Source: Clostridia bacterium (GTDB taxonomy: Bacteria; Bacillota; Clostridia; Christensenellales; Borkfalkiaceae). From it: DNA of 64,000 nt. The notes beneath the pieces were generated by a model. It did no database searches, was not told the DNA's origin, and worked only from the letters and a program-made list of their open reading frames with translations. Each line of letters opens with the position of its first letter. Position 1 is the stretch's first letter. The position numbers and the translations under genes are program-made. This document shows positions 34,580 to 43,362 of this stretch, in pieces. The stretch is from assembly GCA_017463105.1 (NCBI GenBank), contig JAFTPU010000002.1:62001-126000 (forward strand), written 5' to 3'.

Positions 34580-36129
34580 GTTTACACACCCTTTCGGACG
34601 TAAAATTACCCTTAGATAAGGACGAAAGCGAGCTGATAAAGCTCGCCGCGAAAAAGCTGGGCAGACAGCCCGCATATTTCGCCATAAAGAAAAAATCGCT
34701 GGACGCGCGGAACAAACGGGACGTACGGTTCGTGTATACGATCGAGTTCTCGGCGGACAAATACGAGGAAAAAGAGGAAACGCCCGAACGGCTTCCGCAA
34801 GGGAAAACGCCCGAAAAAACCGTGCTCGTCGTGGGGAGCGGACCCGCGGGGCTGTTCTGTGCGTTGCGGCTTTTAAAACGCGGGATCACGCCGCTCGTGA
34901 TCGAACGTGGCGCGGCGGTAGAGGAACGCGAGCGGAAAATACATTCGTTTTTCGATACGCGGAAATTGGACTGCGAAACGAACGTGCAATTCGGCGAAGG
35001 GGGCGCGGGTACGTTTTCGGACGGGAAGCTGAACACGCAAACGCACAGCCCGCTCAACGGAGAAGTGCTGAAAACGTTCGTACGATTCGGCGCGCCCGAG
35101 GAAATTTTGTGGTTGAACAAGCCGCATATCGGCAGCGACAATCTGAAAAAGATCGTAAAGAATATGCGCGAATATATCCTCGCGCAAGGGGGACAGGTAC
35201 GCTTTCACACCCGCTTGGAGGATATCTGCGTGAAAAACGGCAGAGCGGTTTCGGCAACGCTGACCGATACGAAAAACGGCGGGCGGGAAACGCTTGATAT
35301 TTCCGCTTTGGTGCTTGCCGTGGGGCATAGCGCAAGAGATACGTTCGAAAAATTGCTCGCCCGCGGCGTGGCGATGCGCCAAAAGGATTTCGCCGTCGGC
35401 GTACGTATCGAGCATTCGCAGGAAAAGATCGGCTTCGCGCAGTACGGCGAGGCGTACAAACGCTTACCCGCGGCGGATTACAAACTCGTTTCCCATGCAA
35501 GCGAACGGGCGGCGTTCACCTTCTGTATGTGCCCCGGCGGGCTGGTGATGCCCGCGACGAGCGAGGACGGCGGCGTGGTGACGAACGGCATGAGCAACTA
35601 TGCCCGTAACGAACGCAACGCGAATTCCGCCTTGATCGCGCAAGTGACGCGTGCGGATTTCAAGAGCGATTCCCCGCTTGCGGGCGTGGAATTTCAGCGC
35701 ATGATCGAGCGTGCGGCGTATAAAGCGGGCGGAGGAAATTACGGCGCGCCCGTGCAGCTCGTCGGCGATTTTCTGCGGGATAGAGTAAGCGATAAATTCG
35801 GCGAGGTCACGCCTTCTTACGCGGCGGGTACGGCGTTTGCGGATATGCGCGCGGTATTGCCCGACGGCGTGGCGAGCGCGCTTAAATGCGCGATCGCGGA
35901 TATGGATAGGCGCTTGCGCGGCTTTGCCGACCCGAACGCGGTGCTGACCGCGGCGGAAACGCGCACCAGCTCGCCCGTGAGAATGGAGCGGGACGAAACC
36001 TTGCAATCGGTGAGCGTGAAGGGCTTGTATCCTTGCGGAGAAGGCGCGGGGTACGCGGGCGGTATTACTTCGTCGGCGGCGGACGGGATTCGTATCGCGG
36101 ACGCGGTATTTGCCGAATTTTTGCGATAA
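34576..36129 (+). CDS. FAD-dependent dehydrogenase (COG2509-like)
   Basis: A 517-residue flavoprotein. Residues 1-80 are a small alpha/beta domain common to the group; the FAD loop VLVVGSGPAGLFCALRLLKRG lies at about 84-104. NVQFGEGGAGTFSDGKLNT, TFCMCPGGLVMPATSEDGGVVTNGMS and PCGEGAGYAGGITSSAADGI are characteristic. The substrate is unknown. The start at 34576 overlaps the preceding stop (ATGA) after a GGGGGCAGG purine run, which indicates coupling. The two adjacent FAD enzymes probably act in related redox chemistry. Confidence 0.87.
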   Translation: MSLHTLSDVKLPLDKDESELIKLAAKKLGRQPAYFAIKKKSLDARNKRDVRFVYTIEFSADKYEEKEETPERLPQGKTPEKTVLVVGSGPAGLFCALRLLKRGITPLVIERGAAVEERERKIHSFFDTRKLDCETNVQFGEGGAGTFSDGKLNTQTHSPLNGEVLKTFVRFGAPEEILWLNKPHIGSDNLKKIVKNMREYILAQGGQVRFHTRLEDICVKNGRAVSATLTDTKNGGRETLDISALVLAVGHSARDTFEKLLARGVAMRQKDFAVGVRIEHSQEKIGFAQYGEAYKRLPAADYKLVSHASERAAFTFCMCPGGLVMPATSEDGGVVTNGMSNYARNERNANSALIAQVTRADFKSDSPLAGVEFQRMIERAAYKAGGGNYGAPVQLVGDFLRDRVSDKFGEVTPSYAAGTAFADMRAVLPDGVASALKCAIADMDRRLRGFADPNAVLTAAETRTSSPVRMERDETLQSVSVKGLYPCGEGAGYAGGITSSAADGIRIADAVFAEFLR

Positions 36130-36435
36130 AAAGAACAAAAAACATTCGTTTTCATTATTCTATCACCTAATTTTCATTTATTTTTCACAAAATGGGAATA
36201 AAATAAAAAGAAGAAAACACAGGAGAAAGAAAAAAACGGACTATTCTAAACTTTTTTCATATTCTCTCACTATGGTATGCGGCGCGCTCTCGGGCACGCC
36301 GTATATCTTTATAAAGAAAAGCACGGATACGCTCCGTGCTTTCGTCGTTTAATCCAATTCCAATATAGAGGGGGAGAAAAATTCACTGTGTAAAAATTCT
36401 TCAACCGAAACGTTCGGAATTCATAGAATATTCTC
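36130..36435. other. non-coding A/T-rich spacer
   Basis: A 306-bp gap between convergent genes. Apart from a terminator hairpin at 36318-36342 and a 5-bp inverted repeat CCGAA-ACG-TTCGG near 36405, nothing is recognisable. Short reading frames here lack ribosome sites. Confidence 0.6.
36318..36345. terminator. terminator hairpin near the end of pepV
   Basis: AAAGCACGGA (36318-36327) pairs with TCCGTGCTTT (36333-36342) around TACGC, with T-rich flanks on both strands. Confidence 0.7.
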
Positions 36436-37815
36436 TTATTTCTCGTATTTCGTCTTGATCCACGCTATGCGCGTGTAATTCGGTTTCGTCAGCTCCTTGA
36501 TCGCGTCGTAATAGATTTCGCTCAAAAGCCGCAATCTGTCGAACGTTATATATTCGTTCGGTTGGTGAATGGTGTCCTCCTCGCCGTTTATCTCGGGACC
36601 GAACGCGCACCCGCATTTGAGCGCCCGCGCGTACGTGCCCCCGCCGATCGCGATCGGCTGTTCGTCCTTGCCCGTTGCGCGGTTATACACCGCCGAAAGC
36701 GTCTTGATCAGCTCGCCCTCCCGATCGTTGTAAAGAGGAGCTTGGTAATTCGCGATCTCATACGAAACGCCCGCTTGCTCCAGCCGTTCCGTCACCGTTT
36801 CTTTTGCGTAGGTCGCGGGGAAACGCACGTCCGTCGTGATCTTCAAAACGCCGTCCTTGAACGTAGCCACGTCGGGCGACATCGTCAGCGCGCCCGTCTC
36901 GTCCTGCAATTCTTGCAAGTTCGCGCTGTCGTTAAACAAAATATCGTACGCAAACGCGCAGTCCTCGTTCAAGCCCGCAAGGAAACACAGCAACGCCTGC
37001 AATGCGTTTGCGCCCCGTTGCGGGGTGGAGCCGTGCGCCGATCTTCCGCGCGCTTGTAAAATATTCGTCGTATTATCGTAGGAAAGCGTCGTGCCCTCGA
37101 TCGGGTTTTCGTAACCGACCAGCTTCTCCGCCGCCTTTCTCGTAAGTATCGCGGAAGCGTGATCGCATACCATGTTCGCCCGCTCGCCCGCTTTGAGCGC
37201 GGTGAACGGCGCGTTCTTGATCTCGAATGCGGAGGTAAAATGCAAAATACCCTTTTCCGCATAGATCACGGGAAAATTCGCGTCAGGCGTGAAGCCCTCG
37301 TCGGGCATATGCGCCGCTTTTTTATAATGTTCGATACATTTCCAGCCCGTTTCCTCGTTGCAGCCGACGATCAGCTTGATCGTGCGACGGGGCTTGAAGC
37401 CCTCGTCCTTGAGCGCTTTAAGCGCATAAAGGCATACCATGGCGGGACCTTTGTCGTCCATAGCGCCCCGTCCCCAAAGTTTTTTGCCCGTCACGCCGCC
37501 CGCCGAAACGTCGTCGTTGATCACGCCGCCGAAGGGGGGATACGTCCACCCGTTCCCCGCGGGCACCACGTCGAGGTGCGCCAAAACGGCGAATTCTTCG
37601 CCCTTGCCGAAGATCACTTCGCCCACGTAATTGTCGTAATTATGCACTTCGAACCCCATGTTTTCGGCAAGCGAGAGGAAATACGCAAGGCAGTCCGCCG
37701 TTTCCTTACCGAACGGATATTCGCCCTCGGCGGGTTTTAACGAAGAGTCGAATTTGAGGAGTTCGGCGGTCGAATTTACGAGCTCGTCGAAGTATTTTTT
37801 CATTGCGTGTTCCAT
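36436..37815 (-). CDS. pepV: dipeptidase PepV (M20 family)
   Basis: A 459-residue cytoplasmic zinc dipeptidase of the PepV/Sapep group. Metal and catalytic blocks are LAHLDVVPAGNGW, GRGAMDDKGPAM and VGCNEETGWKC; the lid-domain RSAHGSTPQRGANAL and the late IGGGTYARAL follow. The start at 37815 has GGAGGAAG about 9 nt upstream; an in-frame extension to 38055 would overrun the divergent radC promoter and adds non-family sequence. It releases amino acids from imported dipeptides and complements the M18 enzymes and Opp importer in the window. Confidence 0.92.
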   Translation of the reverse strand: MEHAMKKYFDELVNSTAELLKFDSSLKPAEGEYPFGKETADCLAYFLSLAENMGFEVHNYDNYVGEVIFGKGEEFAVLAHLDVVPAGNGWTYPPFGGVINDDVSAGGVTGKKLWGRGAMDDKGPAMVCLYALKALKDEGFKPRRTIKLIVGCNEETGWKCIEHYKKAAHMPDEGFTPDANFPVIYAEKGILHFTSAFEIKNAPFTALKAGERANMVCDHASAILTRKAAEKLVGYENPIEGTTLSYDNTTNILQARGRSAHGSTPQRGANALQALLCFLAGLNEDCAFAYDILFNDSANLQELQDETGALTMSPDVATFKDGVLKITTDVRFPATYAKETVTERLEQAGVSYEIANYQAPLYNDREGELIKTLSAVYNRATGKDEQPIAIGGGTYARALKCGCAFGPEINGEEDTIHQPNEYITFDRLRLLSEIYYDAIKELTKPNYTRIAWIKTKYEK

Positions 37816-37849
37816 GGACCATTCTTCCTCCACGATTATTCTATTATAT

Positions 37850-37878
37850 ATTATACACTTTTTTTGCGGCTTGGTAAA
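37850..37878 (-). promoter_or_regulatory. promoter of pepV
   Basis: Minus strand TTTACC (37873-37878), 17 bp, TATAAT (37850-37855). Confidence 0.7.
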
Positions 37879-37948
37879 GGGAATAAGCGAAAAAGTTTGA
37901 AAAAAATAATTTTTTCCTCCGCAACAGAGGGAGTTTTCGCGTAAAACT

Positions 37949-37977
37949 TTGACATTTTTATAAAAGTATGTTACAAT
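37949..37977 (+). promoter_or_regulatory. promoter of radC operon
   Basis: TTGACA (37949-37954), 17 bp, TACAAT (37972-37977); divergent from pepV. Confidence 0.8.
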
Positions 37978-38011
37978 ATTCGGGTAAGAAAGACGACGGA
38001 GAACGGTTGGC

Positions 38012-38797
38012 ATGGCAGACGAGAGCTCGCGCAAGGGCAAAAACGATAAGATCAAGTCGAAAAAGGGACTTCACGACGGGCACCGTATGCGTCTGCTTGC
38101 GAAGCTCGATACGGACGGACTTTGCGATCACGAGTATCTCGAAGCGTTGCTTTTCAACGCCGTGCCCCGTAAAAATACCAACGATCTGGCGCACCGTCTG
38201 CTTTTCGAATTCGGCTCCCCGTTGGGAATATTTCGCGCTTCCTACGAAAGGTTGACGCAGGTGGAGGGCGTCGGTCCCGCCGTCGCCTCCTATATCCGCT
38301 GTATCGGAGCGTTCGTGCCCCGACTTATCGCTTCGGGAACGACGACCTTTCCCGCCGATTTCACGCCCCGCAAGTTCGGCGCGTATGCGAAACGGGAGTA
38401 TGGGACTTTGGGAGAGGAGGTACTCGACGTATATCTGCTCGACGAACGAGGTAAGGCGTTTGAAAGAAGGCGTATCGATTCGCCCGAGGAGGGCATGGTC
38501 GAGGTGGACGCAAAATGGTTGCAGAGCGTGATCGCGGCGGGCGGGCCGTCGGGGATCGTGGTCGTGCATAACCACCCGCAGGGCGACCCGTTCCCTTCCC
38601 GTGCGGACGAGCTGACGACGGAAAAATGTCAGTATCTTTGCAATAACGCGGGCATCGTGCTGTGCGATCATCTTATTTATGCGCCTACGGGCATATACAG
38701 TTATTACGAAAGCGGACGGCTTCTAAAGATTGCGGAAAATTGCGCGTTGCAAAACGCGGGACCTTTGCGGGAACTCGAGCGGGAGGAAACCAAATGA
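38012..38797 (+). CDS. radC: RadC/JAB-domain DNA repair family protein
   Basis: A 261-residue RadC-like protein. A helix-hairpin-helix (VEGVGPAVASYI) lies near residue 90 and the C-terminal JAB domain has the JAMM metal motif HNHPQGDPFPSRAD (H-x-H-x7-S-x2-D). RadC's real role is uncertain; the original repair claim has been questioned. The N-terminus is Lys/Arg/Ser-rich. It overlaps the histidine kinase gene by 4 bp, an odd functional pairing that suggests simple operon packing. Confidence 0.9.
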   Translation: MADESSRKGKNDKIKSKKGLHDGHRMRLLAKLDTDGLCDHEYLEALLFNAVPRKNTNDLAHRLLFEFGSPLGIFRASYERLTQVEGVGPAVASYIRCIGAFVPRLIASGTTTFPADFTPRKFGAYAKREYGTLGEEVLDVYLLDERGKAFERRRIDSPEEGMVEVDAKWLQSVIAAGGPSGIVVVHNHPQGDPFPSRADELTTEKCQYLCNNAGIVLCDHLIYAPTGIYSYYESGRLLKIAENCALQNAGPLRELEREETK

Positions 38798-40116
38798 AAA
38801 AGTCCGCTCCGAAAACAACGTCACCGACGGAAAAAAAGAGAGAAGAGCGGGGCTTGCGCACCTACTTTATCCGTCTGTTCGGAAAATACGATATCCGCAA
38901 CGAGCGGAAATTCGTCACGTTCGGCAAATGGCTGATCTTTATCATTCTCGTTTGCGTGGAGGCGTTGCTGCTCCTCGGTCATATCAACGATTTCCCCAAA
39001 AGCGGGGGCTGGAAAACGCTCGGCGCGATCCTTATCCTGAGCGGCGCGCTCACCCTTTCGCAGACGCTCAAGCTGTTCGTCTTTAAGGGCAACGCCATCA
39101 AAATGGGGTTTTACGTGCTCGATACGTTGGCGGCGTGTGGGTTCACTTTCCTGACAGACGGTACGTATCCACTCGTCCTTTTTATGCTTATCCTGACGGA
39201 ATTTTATATCACGGCGGAAAAATCCAAGCCCTCGTTTATCCTGCTTTGTGCGAGCACGCCGTTATACGTGGCGGCGCAGGTCGTGCAATCGTATATTCTC
39301 TTGGGCGGCGGCGATATCCTTATGCTCGTCGCACAGTCGTTCGGTTCGGTGTTCGCGCTCGTCGTGCACTTTCTCGTGGTACAGGTCGCGCTCGCGTTTT
39401 ATCGACAATTCTTACGGCTGGACAGAGCGCTCGGCGAATTGAAAGAAAGTAAAAAAGAGCTGGAAAAGGCGTATGCGGTAGTGGCGGAAGTGACCGCGCT
39501 CGAAGAACGTCAGCGTATCGCCAAGGAGATACACGATACCGCGGGACATTCCATTACGACGGTCATTATGCAGACGGAGGCGGCAAAGCTCATCATCGAT
39601 AAAAATCCGTCGGAAGCGAAAAGCAAATTGATCGCGGCGAATCTGCAAGCCAAGCACGCGCTCGAGGAATTGCGCGACAGCGTGCACCTGCTTTCGGGCA
39701 GTAACGCGGGCGATACCCTGAAGGCGGCGTTGGAGGATATTATTCACGAATCGACGGACGGCACGGGGATTACGATTCGTTCGGAGATCGAGGATACGCA
39801 GGTATCCTCGGCGAAATACCGCTTCCTTTGCAATACGCTCAAAGAGGGGATATCGAACGGCTTGCGCCACGGCGGCGCAACGGCGTTTTGGTTCGAGCTC
39901 AAACGTGAGGGCAACGAGATTCGGTTTTTCCTTTCCGATAATGGGAAAGGCGTAAAGACGGACGAGCTTGCGCTCGGCTTCGGATTGACCTCCATGAAGG
40001 AAAGGGCGAGGTCGTTCGGCGGCGAGGTGCGCGTTTCGTCCGAGGCGGGCGAGGGTTTCGAATTGCGGCTGAGCTTACCCGCAGACCATAGCCGTTTCGA
40101 AACGGCTGACGATTGA
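38794..40116 (+). CDS. sensor histidine kinase, NarL/DegS-type (HisKA_3)
   Basis: A 440-residue kinase. Five or six transmembrane helices lie between about residues 45 and 205, then a short coiled coil (ELKESKKELEKAYAVVAEV), the HisKA_3 phosphoacceptor ERQRIAKEIHDTAGHSIT, and an HATPase domain with NTLKEGISNGLRHG, DNGKGVK and GFGLTSMKERARSFGG. The start is the ATG overlapping the radC stop (ATGA) with GGGAGGA just upstream; a longer frame from 38662 runs inside radC. The stimulus is unknown. It is followed by its response regulator gene after 12 nt. Confidence 0.9.
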   Translation: MKKSAPKTTSPTEKKREERGLRTYFIRLFGKYDIRNERKFVTFGKWLIFIILVCVEALLLLGHINDFPKSGGWKTLGAILILSGALTLSQTLKLFVFKGNAIKMGFYVLDTLAACGFTFLTDGTYPLVLFMLILTEFYITAEKSKPSFILLCASTPLYVAAQVVQSYILLGGGDILMLVAQSFGSVFALVVHFLVVQVALAFYRQFLRLDRALGELKESKKELEKAYAVVAEVTALEERQRIAKEIHDTAGHSITTVIMQTEAAKLIIDKNPSEAKSKLIAANLQAKHALEELRDSVHLLSGSNAGDTLKAALEDIIHESTDGTGITIRSEIEDTQVSSAKYRFLCNTLKEGISNGLRHGGATAFWFELKREGNEIRFFLSDNGKGVKTDELALGFGLTSMKERARSFGGEVRVSSEAGEGFELRLSLPADHSRFETADD

Positions 40117-40128
40117 GGAGGAGACAGG

Positions 40129-40776
40129 ATGGAAAAGAAGATCAAGGTACTCGTCACCGACGACCAAAGAGAGCTTGCCGAGGAATTGAAGAACGTGCTG
40201 GAAACGGACGAACGTTTGGAGGTAACGGGGATCGCGACGGACGGCTTCGAGGCGCTCGAAAAGATGAAAGAAAACACGCCGGACGTGGTGCTTTTGGATA
40301 TTCGCATGCCGAACATGAACGGCGTGGTGGCGACGCGTCATATCAAGACGGAATATCCCGACGTGAAAGTGGTTATTCTGACGACTTTCGACGACAGCGA
40401 TTATATATTGAACGCGATCAACAACGGCGCGAGCGGTTATCTTCTTAAGGATATCGGCGGGAGTACGCTCATCGACGCGGTGAAAAACGCGTATGCGGGG
40501 GACACCATTTTACCCGCGAAGATCGCACGGCGTATCGCGGACGCGGCGAAAAACGTCTCCGCCGATCGGGAGATCAAGCTGACCCGTGCGTTCGCCCTGT
40601 CCGATCGGGAAGTCGAGATCGCGCTGATGATGTACGAGGGATTTACCAACCGTCAGATATCTTCCGCGCTCAAGCTCACCGAGGGCACGACGAGAAATTA
40701 CGTTTCGTCCATTTATATCAAAACGAACAGCGAAAACCGCGCGGAAGCCGTACAGGCGATCAAGGCGGTGTTATAA
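40129..40776 (+). CDS. NarL/FixJ-family response regulator
   Basis: A 215-residue regulator. The receiver domain carries acidic DD at 10-11, phosphoacceptor D in VVLLDIRMPNMNG, and KD in LLKDIGG. The C-terminal LuxR-type helix-turn-helix is LSDREVEIALMMYEGFTNRQISSALKLTEGTTRNYVSSIYIKT. GAGGAGGAG precedes the ATG. It pairs with the upstream HisKA_3 kinase; targets are unknown. Confidence 0.92.
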   Translation: MEKKIKVLVTDDQRELAEELKNVLETDERLEVTGIATDGFEALEKMKENTPDVVLLDIRMPNMNGVVATRHIKTEYPDVKVVILTTFDDSDYILNAINNGASGYLLKDIGGSTLIDAVKNAYAGDTILPAKIARRIADAAKNVSADREIKLTRAFALSDREVEIALMMYEGFTNRQISSALKLTEGTTRNYVSSIYIKTNSENRAEAVQAIKAVL

Positions 40777-40788
40777 AGGAGTATTTTT

Positions 40789-41430
40789 ATGTATAAAACG
40801 GTTGTTTTCGATCTCGACGGAACACTTCTCGATACGCTCGACGATCTTGCGGACGCGGTAAATTTTGCGCTTGCGCAACACGCCTTGCCTACGCGCTCCG
40901 TAAAAGAAATACGCGCGTTTCTCGGCAACGGTATGGCGAATCTGATCCAAAACGCGGCGGGCGGCGCCGAGGATACGCAAGAGATTCTTGCGACCTTCAA
41001 GGCGCGTTACGCGGCGCATTCCATGGACAAAACGAAGCCGTACGAGGGCGTCATGGAGTTGCTTGCCGAGCTGAAAAAGCAAGGGATAAAAACGGCGATC
41101 CTCTCCAATAAGGCGGATTTTGCCGTGCAGCCCTTAACGAAAAAGTATTTCGGCGCGCTGATCGACGCGGCGCAGGGAGAAAACGAGGCGGAGGGCGTAT
41201 TGCGCAAGCCCGACGCGGGCGGCGTGTACGAGATCATGAAAAAACTGAACGCAACGGCGGCGGAAACGGTATTCGTCGGGGATTCGGAGGTGGATATCCG
41301 CACGGCGGAAAACGCGGGCGTGGATTGCATTTCCGTAACGTGGGGCTTCCGCGACGAGGAAGAGTTAAGGAAAAACGGCGCGAAAACTTTGGTTTCCGAG
41401 CCGTTGAAAATCCTCGATCTTTGTAAGTAA
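40789..41430 (+). CDS. HAD-family phosphatase (phosphoglycolate phosphatase-like)
   Basis: A 213-residue HAD hydrolase of subfamily IA. Motif I is VFDLDGTLLDT (nucleophile and acid/base Asp), motif II ILSNK, and motif III/IV VFVGDSEVDIRTAENAG. A helical cap at about 15-85 suits small phosphorylated metabolites such as 2-phosphoglycolate. The substrate cannot be fixed from sequence. AAAGGAG lies before the ATG, and it is the last gene of the radC-kinase-regulator unit. Confidence 0.87.
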   Translation: MYKTVVFDLDGTLLDTLDDLADAVNFALAQHALPTRSVKEIRAFLGNGMANLIQNAAGGAEDTQEILATFKARYAAHSMDKTKPYEGVMELLAELKKQGIKTAILSNKADFAVQPLTKKYFGALIDAAQGENEAEGVLRKPDAGGVYEIMKKLNATAAETVFVGDSEVDIRTAENAGVDCISVTWGFRDEEELRKNGAKTLVSEPLKILDLCK

Positions 41431-41455
41431 AAAAGTAATTCGGTAATTAAAAAAA

Positions 41456-41490
41456 ACGGCTTCGGTTTTATTCCGAAGCCGTGAATTTTT
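41456..41490. terminator. bidirectional terminator between phosphatase and mgtE
   Basis: ACGGCTTCGG (41456-41465) pairs with CCGAAGCCGT (41473-41482), with an A-run before and T-run after. Confidence 0.88.
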
Positions 41491-43169
41491 TATACCGTGC
41501 CCAAGATCCAAATGGCGAACGCGCAGTAGAGCGTGAGGGACAAAACGTCGATGATCGTCGTGATGAAAGGGGAGGCGACGACGGCGGGATCGAGTCGACA
41601 TTTCTTTGCGAGAAGCGGGAGCATTGCGCCGATCAGTTTCGCGACGATGATCGTCGCAAGCATCGAAAGGCAGATGACCGCCGCGACCAGCGTGCCGTTC
41701 TGTATGGCGTACAGCCCGTCGATCAACATTACTTTCGCGAAGCACGCGACGGACAAGATCGCGCCGAGGATCACGGAAACGCGGATCTCTTTCCATACGA
41801 CTCGCCAAAGATCGGAAAATCGCACTTCGCCCAAGGCGATCCCGCGAATGATCATGGCGGACGCCTGCGAGCCCGCATTACCGCCCGTACCCATGAGCAT
41901 GGGCATACACGCCGTCAGAACGATGCCGTAGATCGGCATGTTCAGCGTTTCCTCGTTTGCGGAAATGATCAGTCCCGAGAAGGTAGAGGACAAAAGCAAT
42001 AAAAGCAGCCACGGTAAACGGTTGAGACATATCCTCCAAACGCTCGTTTTCAAATACGGCTTGTCGGTGGGCGTGACCGCCGCCATTTTCGCGATATCTT
42101 CCGTGTTTTCCTCTTGCAGGACGTCCATTGCGTCGTCGACGGTGACGATACCGACGAGCCGCGTTTCTCTGTCTACGATCGGAAGCGCGAGGAAACCGTA
42201 GTCGGAGATCGTCCTCGCAACGTCCTCCTTATCGTCCTCCGTATGGGCGTAGATCACGTTTTCGTGCATAATCTCGCCGACCGTCGCCGTTTTTTCGGCG
42301 AGCATAAGGTCTTTCGCGGAAACCAGACCCAAAAGCTTGTTCGTCGGGTCGGTGACGTAGCAGGTGTAGATCGTTTCCTTATCGATCGCGGTGAGACGGA
42401 TTCGCTCGAACGCCGCCTCGACGGTCATGGCGGGGCGAAGCGCGACGAACTCGATCGTCATGATGCTTCCCGCGCTGTCTTTGGGATATTTTAAAATTTC
42501 ATTGATATACGCGCGCGTTTCGTTGTCGCTTTGCGCAAGCACGCGCTTGACGACGCTGGCGGGCATTTCCTCGATAATGTCGACGGTATCGTCGAGGAAA
42601 AGTTCGTCCATGACGGCGCGGAGCTCGCGGTCGTTCAGTCTGTGGATAAGCGTTTCCTTTACGTCGCTGTCCATTTCGACGAACGTCTCCGCCGCAAGGT
42701 CCTTCGGCAGAATACGGAAGAGTACGGGCAGATCGGCGTCCTCGCGGATCTCGTTGAACACCTCGGCAAGGTCGATCGCGTTCATGGACGAGATGAGGGG
42801 CTTGAGCACGGCGAAATTACGTTCGACGAGGAGCTGTACGATCTCTTCCTTTTCGGCGATACGGCGCACGATGTCCTGCGGCATATCCTCGATGATGTCG
42901 ACGGTGTCGTCGACGGAGATCTCGTCGAGCACCTTTTCCAGCTCGTCGTCGCGCAGACCGTTGATAACGTTTTCCTGCAAGTCCTTATCCAAAAGTAAAA
43001 GCGTCTCGGCGAGCAGATCGCTGTCGAGCGCACGGCAAAAGGCGGGAATATCCGCCGAAGAGAGTTCTTTGATAACGTTTGCCAATTCCTCGCAGGGAAG
43101 TTTATTTGCGAGGGCGGCGGCGTTTTCGTAGTCCTGCGTTTGCAGGAGATCGAATATTTCTTTTTTCAT
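41490..43169 (-). CDS. mgtE: magnesium transporter MgtE with duplicated N-domain
   Basis: A 559-residue Mg2+ channel. Typical MgtE has about 450 residues. The excess is an internal duplication of the acidic superhelical N-domain: DEISVDDTVDIIEDMP at about 82-97 recurs as DELFLDDTVDIIEEMP at about 188-203, offset 106 residues. YPKDSAGSIMTIEFVAL then leads into the CBS pair (about 250-370), followed by five transmembrane helices with the pore motif MPMLMGTGGNAGSQASAM. The N and CBS domains sense cytosolic Mg2+ and close the pore. GGAGG is 8 nt upstream of the ATG, in a hairpin linked to a short leader ORF. Confidence 0.93.
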   Translation of the reverse strand: MKKEIFDLLQTQDYENAAALANKLPCEELANVIKELSSADIPAFCRALDSDLLAETLLLLDKDLQENVINGLRDDELEKVLDEISVDDTVDIIEDMPQDIVRRIAEKEEIVQLLVERNFAVLKPLISSMNAIDLAEVFNEIREDADLPVLFRILPKDLAAETFVEMDSDVKETLIHRLNDRELRAVMDELFLDDTVDIIEEMPASVVKRVLAQSDNETRAYINEILKYPKDSAGSIMTIEFVALRPAMTVEAAFERIRLTAIDKETIYTCYVTDPTNKLLGLVSAKDLMLAEKTATVGEIMHENVIYAHTEDDKEDVARTISDYGFLALPIVDRETRLVGIVTVDDAMDVLQEENTEDIAKMAAVTPTDKPYLKTSVWRICLNRLPWLLLLLLSSTFSGLIISANEETLNMPIYGIVLTACMPMLMGTGGNAGSQASAMIIRGIALGEVRFSDLWRVVWKEIRVSVILGAILSVACFAKVMLIDGLYAIQNGTLVAAVICLSMLATIIVAKLIGAMLPLLAKKCRLDPAVVASPFITTIIDVLSLTLYCAFAIWILGTV

Positions 43170-43175
43170 ATAAAT

Positions 43176-43212
43176 CTACCTCCGAAAAAAATCAAGAATA
43201 ATCAAAAGGTAG
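43176..43212 (-). promoter_or_regulatory. hairpin sequestering the mgtE ribosome site
   Basis: On the minus strand CTACCT (43212-43207) is complementary to AGGTAG (43181-43176), which overlaps the 3' half of the mgtE Shine-Dalgarno. A second competing stem pairs 43260-43267 with 43212-43219 and involves codons of the upstream short ORF. Confidence 0.5.
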
Positions 43213-43223
43213 CGTATACGGGC

Positions 43224-43292
43224 TTAAGGGCGAGCGGAATCAACCGCCGTCCATAGCGGGTATGCGCTGTTGGTACTGTGATAATCAGACAT
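43224..43292 (-). CDS. 22-codon leader ORF upstream of mgtE
   Basis: A 22-residue ORF that begins MSDYHSTNSAY and ends AVDSARP before TAA. It has the best ribosome site in the area (AAGGAGGAA, 43309-43301) with 8-nt spacing to the ATG. It ends 54 nt before mgtE. Part of its coding sequence can pair with the region between its stop and the mgtE ribosome site. It contains two prolines, one immediately before the stop, and two aspartates. By analogy with mgtL of enterobacteria it may couple translation to Mg2+ status, but the sequence is unrelated. It could instead be an independent small protein. Confidence 0.6.
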   Translation of the reverse strand: MSDYHSTNSAYPLWTAVDSARP

Positions 43293-43322
43293 AACGGTTG
43301 TTCCTCCTTGTGTTTTTTTGGG

Positions 43323-43361
43323 GTAAAGTTTTCACTTTTGGCAAAGCTGAAAACTTCACTG
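43323..43361. repeat. single GTGAAG-type hairpin unit
   Basis: On the minus strand GTGAAGTTTTC .. GAAAACTT forms an 8-bp stem directly after the stop codon of the gene at 43363. The flanking GTGAAG/CTTCAC words match the array at 56354-56513. Confidence 0.55.
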
Positions 43362-43362
43362 T

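Noticed and set aside
36110..36352. 80-codon frame after the COG2509-like flavoprotein
   Set aside because: Lys/Asn/Phe-rich translation of A/T spacer crossing a terminator hairpin, without a ribosome site.
43170..43362. M-box riboswitch before mgtE
   Set aside because: The leader is short and I could not match the conserved M-box architecture; the leader ORF with hairpins explains the region better.
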